DNA of 64,000 nt, taken from Sphingobium sp. TCM1 (GTDB taxonomy: Bacteria > Pseudomonadota > Alphaproteobacteria > Sphingomonadales > Sphingomonadaceae). The stretch spans positions 1 to 64,000 of the forward strand of contig NZ_LXVX01000023.1 in NCBI RefSeq assembly GCF_001650725.1, in the 5' to 3' direction. Shown piece by piece: positions 56,957 to 64,000 of the stretch; within the stretch, counting starts at the first letter, position 1; each line of letters starts with the position of its first letter. A model generated the notes under the pieces. The model ran no database searches. It worked only from the letters and a program-made list of their open reading frames with translations, and was not told the origin of the DNA. The position numbers were made by a program, and so were the translations under genes.

Positions 56957-58324
56957 TCAGGGAAGGGGGCTTGAGATCGCCTTGATGGCCTTCAATCCCG
57001 TTCCAAAACGAGCGATCGCGTCCCTGTTTCTCTCCAGCTCGCCATAGGGCAGATAGGCGAAGTCGAGATCGGCAATACGGCTGAAAGCCGGGCGACGGAG
57101 TTGCGCGCGAACGTCCTGCTCGCGCGCATTCGGTGCGACCAGGAATAGCCCGGCGGCAGCGTGCAGATCGCTCCCCGACAGCGCCAGATCGAGCATGCGC
57201 ACGATCCCCGAGTAGATCGAGGTCGAATGTTCAACCTCGAACGCGGCGGCGACGCCGTCGCCACCCTTCGCCAGCCACAACACGTCGATGAGGCGGATCG
57301 AGTCCGCTCCGGGAGAGGTCGCAATGGCGTCTGGAAGGCGCTCGAGGCATCCCTGTCCAAGCGGGCAGCCAGCGTGAAGTCGACCGCGGTCATTGGCGGC
57401 GATCCACACATCGTAACCGAGGGCATGGCCGAGGTCGCGCAGCCAGGCCTGGATTTCGGCGTGCGTGCGATCGGTTTCGCCCTGCGCGGCGGCTGTCTTG
57501 TCGAGCCGGCTTGCCTCCGCTCTGGCATGTTCCAATCTGCCGAGCCAGTCGTCGGCCGCCGTTGCGTCATCCTCCAGCGGTGGCGCGGGATAGCGGCCCG
57601 AGCCAATGTCGAACAACAGTCCGCCGATCGCGCCGAGATCGTTGGAGAGCAACTCGCGGTAACGGTCGTTGAGGTCGAGGATGCCGGCGCGCATGGCGAG
57701 AAAATGATCCCATGACCCGAGCTTCACCTTGGCGCCGGTGACGGCATTGTAGCCCTTGACGATCGCGGTATTGAAGGGCGGCACCAGCGTCGGGTGAAGG
57801 AAATAGAGCAGGTTGGCCGCCGCCGGCCCCAGCCCCTTGATCTTGAGCGCGTCTATGCTGCGGATGTGGCTGATGATCTCCTCGGCGGTATCGCAGCACG
57901 AGCAATTGTCGAGCAGGCGACCGAACGCCCGCTGGTTGTCCGGGCTTTCGTAGATGTCTGGAATGCGCAGCTTGGGCTTCCACAGCCAGGCATGGTCGGC
58001 GCCCTTGAAGATCTGCCGCTGTTCGGCGATCGAGTGGACAACCGTTTCCAGTGACGAGCCGCGATAGGCGACGCCGAACCGCCCACTTTCGATTTCTGCG
58101 ACCACCTGCTGCAGCCCGCGACGGATGGAGCGGAAGTTTTTCAGCCGTTCGTCCCACAGAAACCAGGAGCGATAGGTGGCGCCGGGATCGTCTCGCCAAC
58201 GACGGACAAGCTCGCTCACGAGATCATGATGTGTCGCGGGTAACAAGGTCATACTGGCTGGGTCATCTAAACTGGGCTCCTTGCCGTTCAGGCTATCGCG
58301 AGCAAGGGCGGCTTGCACGTTCAA
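56957..58324 (-). CDS. Uncharacterised protein with nuclease-like C-terminal domain
   Basis: The protein (455 residues from TTG 58324, or 431 from ATG 58252) is not part of a family that I can name with certainty. The middle has a helix-hairpin-helix-like ALKIKGLGPAAANLLYFLHP and a conserved-looking PPFNTAIVKGYNAVTGAKVK. The C-terminal part contains IRLIDVLWLAKGGDGVAAAF followed by EVEHSTSIYSGIVRMLDLAL, an Asp...Glu-x-Glu pattern compatible with a PD-(D/E)XK nuclease core, as in some restriction-like enzymes. Neither start has a convincing ribosome site. It stands alone between a recombinase gene and the copper operon, a typical place for a defence or mobile-element gene. Confidence 0.6.
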   Translation of the reverse strand: MNVQAALARDSLNGKEPSLDDPASMTLLPATHHDLVSELVRRWRDDPGATYRSWFLWDERLKNFRSIRRGLQQVVAEIESGRFGVAYRGSSLETVVHSIAEQRQIFKGADHAWLWKPKLRIPDIYESPDNQRAFGRLLDNCSCCDTAEEIISHIRSIDALKIKGLGPAAANLLYFLHPTLVPPFNTAIVKGYNAVTGAKVKLGSWDHFLAMRAGILDLNDRYRELLSNDLGAIGGLLFDIGSGRYPAPPLEDDATAADDWLGRLEHARAEASRLDKTAAAQGETDRTHAEIQAWLRDLGHALGYDVWIAANDRGRLHAGCPLGQGCLERLPDAIATSPGADSIRLIDVLWLAKGGDGVAAAFEVEHSTSIYSGIVRMLDLALSGSDLHAAAGLFLVAPNAREQDVRAQLRRPAFSRIADLDFAYLPYGELERNRDAIARFGTGLKAIKAISSPLP

Positions 58325-58500
58325 TGTGCGATCCGCGAAGCGTGCTCAAATTGTCGGTGATCGCGCAGGGAAACGCCGCTGGCATTGGGCGTTGCCGGTC
58401 GCAACCGTCGACCGGGCGCACAGCCAGGCAGACGGCCGGCACGGGCGTCGCCGCCCGGGAGCGGCGACGCAACCAGCTTTTTCCGGTCGAACTTAGCGGA

Positions 58501-58890
58501 TCACTGCTTTGCGATCGCGGTGACCTCGCCATCGCTGCCCTTGAGCGAGAGGTCGAAATCGACCTTGTCGCCGACCTTGACCGCATCGGTGATCGACGGC
58601 GCGGCCTTGAACGCCATCGTCATCGCGGGCCACTTGGCCTCCGGGATCGGACCATGATCGAGCGTGATCGTGCCTGCCGCCTTGTCGATCGCGGTGACGG
58701 TGCCATGGCCCTTGGCCTTGATCGCGGCGTTCGCGTCAGGCGCCATCGACATGTTGCCCATGTCGCCGCTCATGGTCGCGGCGGGCGCCGCCTCGTTGGT
58801 CTCAGTCGCAACGGGGGCCTCCGCCTTCTTGCCGCACGCGGCAGTCAGGGCGGCGAGGCCGAGGGCAATGGTCAGTCGTGCATGGTTCAT
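58501..58890 (-). CDS. cusF: CusF-like periplasmic copper chaperone (lipoprotein signal)
   Basis: The 129-residue product has a lipoprotein-type signal (ARLTIALGLAALTAACGKK, Cys after TAA). A Met-rich linker SGDMGNMSMAPDAN precedes a CusF domain: GHGTVTAIDKAAGTITLDHG, then PEAKWPAMTMAFKA. The His, Trp and two Met of the CusF copper site are all present. The ATG at 58890 has AAGGAG seven bases upstream and is preferred; 58905 overlaps the cusA stop. It delivers Cu+ or Ag+ to the CusCBA pump. Confidence 0.88.
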   Translation of the reverse strand: MNHARLTIALGLAALTAACGKKAEAPVATETNEAAPAATMSGDMGNMSMAPDANAAIKAKGHGTVTAIDKAAGTITLDHGPIPEAKWPAMTMAFKAAPSITDAVKVGDKVDFDLSLKGSDGEVTAIAKQ

Positions 58891-58901
58891 CGTCTTCTCC
58901 T

Positions 58902-61900
58902 TCATGATGAAACGGGTTGAGGGATGGGATCGGTCTTGGGCCGGCGCAACAGCAGGTAGGCGGCGGGCAGGACGAACATTGAGAGCAAGGGCGCGGTCAG
59001 CATGCCGCCGATCATCGGCGCGGCAATCCGGCTCATGACCTCCGAACCCGCGCCTGATCCCAGCAGGATCGGCAGCAGGCCGGCCAGGATCACCGCCACC
59101 GTCATCGCCTTGGGACGGACGCGCAGCAGCGCGCCTTCGCGCACGGCGGCCTCGACCTCGGCAGCGTCCGGATGTGCGCCGCGCTCGGCCAGCGCGTTCT
59201 TGAGATAGATCAGCATCACCACCCCGAACTCGGCGGAGACGCCGGCGAGCGCGATGAACCCGACCCCGGTGGCGATCGACTGGTTGAACCCCAGCAGATA
59301 AAGCGTCCAGATGCCGCCGGTCAGCGCAAACGGCAGCGTCCCCATGATCAGCGCCGCCTCGTCGAAGCGGCCGAAGATGAGGTAGAGCAGCACGAAGATG
59401 ATCAGCAGCGTCGCGGGCACGACCAGCTTCAAGCGGTCGACCGCGCGCTCGAGATATTCGAACTGGCCAGAGTAAGCGATGCTGACCCCAGGCGAGAGCC
59501 TGACCTGTTTCGCCACCGCACGCTGCAGATCGCCGACCACCGAGGCAAGATCGCGCCCGCGCACATCGACGTAGACCCAGGTCGAAGGCCGGGCATTCTC
59601 GGTCTTGAGCATCGGCGGTCCCTCGGCGATCGAGACGTTTGCCACGGTGCCCAAGGTGATCTGCTGGCCCGCGGGCGTCAGGATCGGTAGCGCCCGCAGC
59701 CTTTCGAGGCTGTCGCGCAATTCGCGCGGATAGCGCACGCTGATCGGATAGCGGGCGAGGCCCTCGACCGTCTCGCCGATCGTCTCGCCGCCGATCGCGC
59801 CGGAGACGAGGGCCTGGACGTCGGCGATGTTGAGCCCGAACCGCGCGGCGGCGGCGCGGTCTATGTCGACATCGACATAGCGTCCGCCGGTCAGCCGCTC
59901 GGCGAGCGCCGAGCTGACGCCGGGCACGCTCCTGGCCACGGTCTCGACATCATGCGCGATGCGGTCGAGCTCGGCGAGGTCACTGCCCGACACCTTGACC
60001 CCGATCGGGCTCTTGATGCCCGTCGCGAGCATGTCGATGCGGTTGCGGATCGGCGGCACCCAGATATTGGCGAGACCCGGAAGCTTCACCCGGCGATCGA
60101 GCTCGTCGACAAGGCGTTCGGGCGTCATGCCCGACCGCCACTGGTCGCGGGGCTTGAATTGGATCGTCGTCTCGAACATTTCGAGCGGCGCGGGATCGGT
60201 CGCGGTCTCGGCGCGGCCGGCCTTGCCGAACACGCTTTCGACTTCGGGCACGGTCTTGATCAGGCGGTCGGTCTGCTGGAGCAGCTCACTCGCCTTGGCG
60301 GCCGAGAGGCCCGGCAGCGCCGAGGGCATGTAGAGCAGGTCGCCCTCGTCGAGATTGGGCATGAACTCGCCGCCGAGCCGGCTGAGCGGCCAGGCCGTGG
60401 TGGCGAACACCAGAGCCGCGATCAGCAGCACTGCCTTGGGCCGCTTCATCGTCCAGTCGATCGCGGGCCGGTAGATATTGGTGAGCCAGCGATTGACCGG
60501 ATTGGCCTGCTCGGCCGGAATGCGGCCCCGGATCAGCCAGCCCATCAGGATCGGCACCAGGGTCACCGACAGGATCGCGGCCGCGCCCATCGCATAGGTC
60601 TTGGTGAAGGCGAGCGGCGCGAACAGCCGGCCTTCCTGCGCCTCCAGGGTGAAGACCGGAATGAACGACAGCGTGATGATCAGCAGGCTGAAGAACAGCG
60701 CCGGCCCGACCTCGGCCGCCGCCTCGGTGACGACGATCCAGCGCATCTCGCCATCGAGATGTCTGTCCGGGTGATCCTGCTCCCAGCGTTCGATCCTCTT
60801 GTGGGCGTTCTCGATCATGACGACCGCCGCATCCACCATCGCGCCGATGGCGATGGCGATGCCGCCCAGCGACATGATGTTGGCGTTCACCCCCTGGAAC
60901 CGCATTACGACGAACGCGGCCAGCACACCGAGCGGCAAGGTCAGGATCGCGACCAGCGCCGAGCGGACGTGCCAGAGGAACAGGGCGCAGACCAATGCGA
61001 CGACGATGAACTCCTCGACCAGCTTGCGGGTGAGGTTCTCGACCGCGCGATCGATCAGCTGCGAGCGGTCATAGACCGTGACCACCTCGACGCCCGGCGG
61101 CAGGCTTTTCCTGAGATCGGCGAGCTTGTCCTTGACCGCCGCGATGGTCTCACGGGCGTTCTTGCCTGACCGAAGAATAACGACGCCGCCGGCGACCTCG
61201 CCTTCGCCGTTCAGTTCGGCGATGCCGCGCCGCATCTCGGGGCCGACCTGGATCGTGGCGACATCGCCGAGCCGGACGGGCACGCCGCCCGCCGCAGTCT
61301 TGAGCGGGATTGCCCGGAAATCGTCGAGCGTTTTCAGATAGCCCGAGGCGCGGACCATATATTCGGCCTCGGCCATTTCCAGCACCGAGCCGCCGGCTTC
61401 CTGATTGGCTTGGCTGATCGCCTGCACTGCCTGGGCGTGGGTTACGCCGTAGGCCGCGAGCTTCACCGGATCGAGCAGCACCTGGTACTGCTTGACCATG
61501 CCGCCGATGCTGGCGACTTCGGCCACGCCGGTCACGGTCTTCAGCTCGTAGCGCAGGAACCAGTCCTGCAACCCGCGAAGCTGCGAGAGATCGTGCCGGC
61601 CGGTGCGGTCGACCAGCGCATATTCATAGACCCAGCCGACCCCGGTCGCGTCCGGCCCGAGCGCGCTGCGGGCGCTGGCCGGCAACCGACCCTGGACCTG
61701 GTTGAGATATTCGAGCACGCGGCTGCGCGCCCAGTAGAGATCGGTGCCGTCCTCGAAGATCACATAGACGAAGCTGTCGCCGAAGAAGCTATAGCCGCGC
61801 ACCGTCTTGGCGCCGGGCACCGACAGCATGGTGGTGGTGAGCGGATAGGTGATCTGGTTCTCGACGATCTGCGGCGCCTGACCCGGATAGGAAGTGCGGA

Positions 61901-62045
61901 TCACGACCTGCACGTCGGAAAGATCGGGCAGCGCGTCGATCGGGGTCGAGCGCACCGCCCACAGGCCCGCGCCGACCAGCGCGAGCATGCCGAGCACGAC
62001 GAAGAAGCGGTTCCTCACCGACCAGCGGATGAGATGGGCGATCAC
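58902..62045 (-). CDS. cusA: RND heavy-metal efflux pump CusA
   Basis: The 1047-residue inner-membrane RND protein begins [20 protein letters not shown] and contains the monovalent-metal subgroup features. The proton-relay helix reads [20 protein letters not shown], and three methionines sit in the pattern of the CusA binding site and relay: [30 protein letters not shown] and [18 protein letters not shown]. Length is normal. It pumps Cu+/Ag+ through CusC with CusB. It overlaps cusB by four bases upstream and cusF downstream. Confidence 0.96.
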   Translation of the reverse strand: MIAHLIRWSVRNRFFVVLGMLALVGAGLWAVRSTPIDALPDLSDVQVVIRTSYPGQAPQIVENQITYPLTTTMLSVPGAKTVRGYSFFGDSFVYVIFEDGTDLYWARSRVLEYLNQVQGRLPASARSALGPDATGVGWVYEYALVDRTGRHDLSQLRGLQDWFLRYELKTVTGVAEVASIGGMVKQYQVLLDPVKLAAYGVTHAQAVQAISQANQEAGGSVLEMAEAEYMVRASGYLKTLDDFRAIPLKTAAGGVPVRLGDVATIQVGPEMRRGIAELNGEGEVAGGVVILRSGKNARETIAAVKDKLADLRKSLPPGVEVVTVYDRSQLIDRAVENLTRKLVEEFIVVALVCALFLWHVRSALVAILTLPLGVLAAFVVMRFQGVNANIMSLGGIAIAIGAMVDAAVVMIENAHKRIERWEQDHPDRHLDGEMRWIVVTEAAAEVGPALFFSLLIITLSFIPVFTLEAQEGRLFAPLAFTKTYAMGAAAILSVTLVPILMGWLIRGRIPAEQANPVNRWLTNIYRPAIDWTMKRPKAVLLIAALVFATTAWPLSRLGGEFMPNLDEGDLLYMPSALPGLSAAKASELLQQTDRLIKTVPEVESVFGKAGRAETATDPAPLEMFETTIQFKPRDQWRSGMTPERLVDELDRRVKLPGLANIWVPPIRNRIDMLATGIKSPIGVKVSGSDLAELDRIAHDVETVARSVPGVSSALAERLTGGRYVDVDIDRAAAARFGLNIADVQALVSGAIGGETIGETVEGLARYPISVRYPRELRDSLERLRALPILTPAGQQITLGTVANVSIAEGPPMLKTENARPSTWVYVDVRGRDLASVVGDLQRAVAKQVRLSPGVSIAYSGQFEYLERAVDRLKLVVPATLLIIFVLLYLIFGRFDEAALIMGTLPFALTGGIWTLYLLGFNQSIATGVGFIALAGVSAEFGVVMLIYLKNALAERGAHPDAAEVEAAVREGALLRVRPKAMTVAVILAGLLPILLGSGAGSEVMSRIAAPMIGGMLTAPLLSMFVLPAAYLLLRRPKTDPIPQPVSS

Positions 62046-63532
62046 TGGCCCGCCACCTTCGCCATATGCCGCAGCGTCGGTCCCGCCGGGGGCCGGTCGA
62101 ACCCGAACCGGACCCGGTCACCCGCCTTGAAGCCGCGCGCGATGCCCGGATTGGCGAGCGCGAAGGTCATCGTCATCGCCGGCCAGTCGAGCGCGGGAAC
62201 GGGCTCGTGGCTGAGCGTCACCGAATTGGCCGTGATCCGCTCGATCTTGCCGGTCGTCTCGTACAGCGTGGCTTTCGACGCCGGCGCGGCGATGGTCGCC
62301 GATGCCGCACCGCCGCCGATCGGCCGCGCCTCGATTCCCGACAGGCTCGCCTCGGAATCGATCAGGAACTGCCCCGAGACGACGACGTTCTCGCCGGGCG
62401 ACAGGCCGGCAAGGATCTCGGTCTCGCCGCCTGCCTCGCGGCCGATGCGGACCTCGGCGGGATGATAGCGCCCGTCGCCTGCGGCCAGCATGACGAGCGT
62501 GCGCCTGCCCGTGCGGATCACCGCTTCGCTCGGCACCAGCAGCGCCGGCTTGGCATCGCCGCCAAGCGCGACGCTGGCGAACATGCCCGGCCGCAACCGG
62601 CCGTCCCGGTTGGGCAGCTCGATCCGCACGGTGAGCGTGCGGCTGTCGGCCTGCGTGGTCGGCAGGATCGCGATCACCCGGCCGGCGAAGCGCTCGCCGG
62701 GGAAGCCCGCCAGCGTGGTGCTGGCATTCTGGCCGACCCGGACATCGCCCGCGCGCGCTTCGGGCACCGCGGCATTGAGCCAGACGGTGCCGAGCCCGCT
62801 TACCTGGGCGAGCGTCTGGCCCATGGCGAGCGTCACGCCGGCACGGGCGTCGAGCGTCTGGATCGTGCCCGAGATCGGCGTCGTGATCGTCACCACGCCG
62901 TTCGGGCGTCCGCTCCGCTCGACGCTGGCGATGAGGCCGTCGGACATGCCCATCAGCCGCAGTCGCTGGCGCGCGGCCGCGGTGAGGTCGGGCTTGCCGA
63001 GCCGCCTGACGCTCAGATATTCGGTCTGCGCGCCGCCCCATTCGGGCAGGAGCAGGTCCGCGATCGGCGCGCCGGCGCGGACCACGTCCCCGGGCGCTCG
63101 CGCATAGACGCGGCTCACGAACCCGCCCGAACGCGCCTGGATGACGGCGACGTCGCGCTGGTTGAAGTCGATCGTGCCGGTGACCTCGAGGGCCGAGGCA
63201 AGGCTGCCCATCTTCGCCGCGACGACCCGCAATCCCAGGCTCTGCCGCGCGGCGGGATCGACGGCGACCGTGGGGGCCGCGCCGGCGCTTCCTCCGTCCG
63301 CGTATCGCGGCACGAGCTGCATATCCATGAAGGGCGACTTGCCGGGCTTGTCGAACTTCTGGTTGGGGAACATCGGATCGTACCAGTAAAGGACTTTGCC
63401 TGCCCCGGCGGGCGTGGTCGCCTCCGATTGCGGTGCCTGGCGATGGCCAGCCCAATAGCCTGTGCCGCCGGCCAGCAGCGCGACAGCCAGGATCGATGCG
63501 CCCCAGCGCAGCGCGGATTTATCGAGCGTCAT
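62042..63532 (-). CDS. cusB: CusB-type periplasmic adaptor with fused CusF-like domain
   Basis: The 496-residue membrane-fusion protein has an N-terminal anchor ([20 protein letters not shown]) and a metal-binding head ([20 protein letters not shown], then [10 protein letters not shown]) with methionines typical of CusB. The lipoyl and barrel domains follow ([40 protein letters not shown]). At the C-terminus an extra CusF-like domain is fused: [20 protein letters not shown] then [16 protein letters not shown]. It joins CusA to CusC and may hand over metal itself. Overlaps cusC and cusA by four bases each. Confidence 0.94.
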   Translation of the reverse strand: MTLDKSALRWGASILAVALLAGGTGYWAGHRQAPQSEATTPAGAGKVLYWYDPMFPNQKFDKPGKSPFMDMQLVPRYADGGSAGAAPTVAVDPAARQSLGLRVVAAKMGSLASALEVTGTIDFNQRDVAVIQARSGGFVSRVYARAPGDVVRAGAPIADLLLPEWGGAQTEYLSVRRLGKPDLTAAARQRLRLMGMSDGLIASVERSGRPNGVVTITTPISGTIQTLDARAGVTLAMGQTLAQVSGLGTVWLNAAVPEARAGDVRVGQNASTTLAGFPGERFAGRVIAILPTTQADSRTLTVRIELPNRDGRLRPGMFASVALGGDAKPALLVPSEAVIRTGRRTLVMLAAGDGRYHPAEVRIGREAGGETEILAGLSPGENVVVSGQFLIDSEASLSGIEARPIGGGAASATIAAPASKATLYETTGKIERITANSVTLSHEPVPALDWPAMTMTFALANPGIARGFKAGDRVRFGFDRPPAGPTLRHMAKVAGQ

Positions 63533-64000
63533 GGCCGCTCCTCCCCATAGGTGATAGTGATGCGGACCGCGTCGCGCGCGACGTCGGCTTCGCGGTTGAG
63601 CGCCTCGACCTCGGCCTCCGCGAGCCGGAGCGTCGTGAGCAGCGCGGCGCCAAGGTCGAGCTTGCCGGCGCCATAGCTGTCGCGGTCGAGCTCGGCGCGG
63701 TGCCTGGCGAGTGGCACCAGCGTCTCGCGGGCATTGCGCAACCGGGAGAGATGCATGGCATGGTCTGCGAGATCGGCGTCGAGCTGCGCCACCAGCTCGC
63801 GGCGGATCGCCTCGCGGTCGAACCGACCCCCTTGCGCAAGGCTCTCGCTTGCAGCGATCCTGGGGTTCTGGCGCTTGCCGGCGAACAGCGGCAGGTCGAT
63901 CGACACGCCGACCGAGGCCATGTCGCCGTACATGGGATCGCGCCGGCCATAGGTGACGCCGACCTTCCAGTCGGGGCGCTTGTCGGCGCGCGCGAGACGC
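63529..64000 (-). CDS. cusC: CusC/TolC-type outer-membrane factor, partial
   Basis: The reverse-strand frame enters from the right edge and ends at 63529. It encodes about 156 C-terminal residues of a TolC-like protein: DWKVGVTYGRRDPMYGDMAS then VGVSIDLPLFAGKRQNPRIA, followed by a long alpha-helical barrel segment (LARHRAELDRDSYGAGKLDL). The 5' part lies outside the window. It is the first visible gene of cusCBAF and forms the exit duct for the pump. Confidence 0.88.
   Translation of the reverse strand, partial: RLARADKRPDWKVGVTYGRRDPMYGDMASVGVSIDLPLFAGKRQNPRIAASESLAQGGRFDREAIRRELVAQLDADLADHAMHLSRLRNARETLVPLARHRAELDRDSYGAGKLDLGAALLTTLRLAEAEVEALNREADVARDAVRITITYGEERP

Noticed and set aside
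1..64000. CRISPR arrays, tRNA or rRNA genes, plasmid replication genes
   Set aside because: No regularly spaced repeats, no cloverleaf-type sequences and no Rep/Par proteins were recognised on reading both strands; a computed scan would be needed to exclude them fully.

Overview
The window is GC-rich, densely coded DNA that looks like a sphingomonad alphaproteobacterium (Sphingobium, Sphingomonas, Novosphingobium or a relative). The inference rests on protein flavour (MerR-controlled beta-oxidation genes, RND copper efflux, tandem XerC-like recombinases beside Tn3 remnants) and on the very high content of transposons, resolvases and broken genes. It reads as a plasmid or genomic-island segment; no rRNA, tRNA, CRISPR array or replication origin was recognised.

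Layout. 1-2900: accessory start with a gene tail, a resolvase remnant, a GNAT acetyltransferase, a long serine recombinase preceded by a palindrome, and a DUF3800 protein. 3287-9886: arsenic operon arsRCBH, tail to tail with a tniA-tniB-tniQ transposition module. 10185-11387: a XerC-like tyrosine recombinase. 11500-13742: a nitrosative-stress unit (group III truncated globin, DUF1971 protein, flavohaemoglobin Hmp) behind an NsrR-like operator, with a candidate small RNA transcribed divergently. 13763-15346: a Tn3-type terminal repeat, a truncated IS110 copy and leftovers of a membrane-protein operon.

15406-29627 is the metabolic core. A leftward operon (DUF2147 protein, fadL, fadD, merR) faces away from a rightward operon (thiolase, bifunctional 3-hydroxyacyl-CoA dehydrogenase/hydratase, acyl-CoA dehydrogenase, nitronate monooxygenase-like flavoprotein, etfB, etfA, PaaI-type thioesterase, PHA-system protein, acyl carrier protein). 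A LiuR-type MerR operator sits in front of the rightward operon. Together these import, activate and oxidise fatty acids. 29923-37596: a truncated secreted esterase and a truncated MalT/AlkS-like regulator lie on either side of an IS21-family element; then an aldehyde dehydrogenase and a GMC alcohol oxidoreductase resembling the AlkH/AlkJ steps of alkane use, so the region plausibly feeds the fatty-acid pathway.

37600-41158: a resolvase with a res-like site, a BrnT/BrnA pair whose toxin gene is frameshifted, a SUKH-type protein and a twice-frameshifted MFS gene. 41241-48282: a divergent cluster with a catalase-like haem protein, an uncharacterised protein and a DyP peroxidase on one side, and TetR, thioesterase, 3-hydroxyacyl-CoA dehydrogenase and oleate hydratase on the other. 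This looks like a unit for unsaturated fatty acids and their peroxides and is the most interesting candidate system here. 48324-50813: Cu+ P-type ATPase. 50887-56835: TetR with paired operators, an oxidoreductase gene cut by a Tn3-type terminal repeat, a complete IS110 (IS1111-group) element, a 5'-truncated Tn3 transposase, a MarR gene and a second XerC-like recombinase. 56957-58324: a nuclease-like protein. 58501-64000: copper/silver efflux operon cusCBAF, with cusC running off the window.
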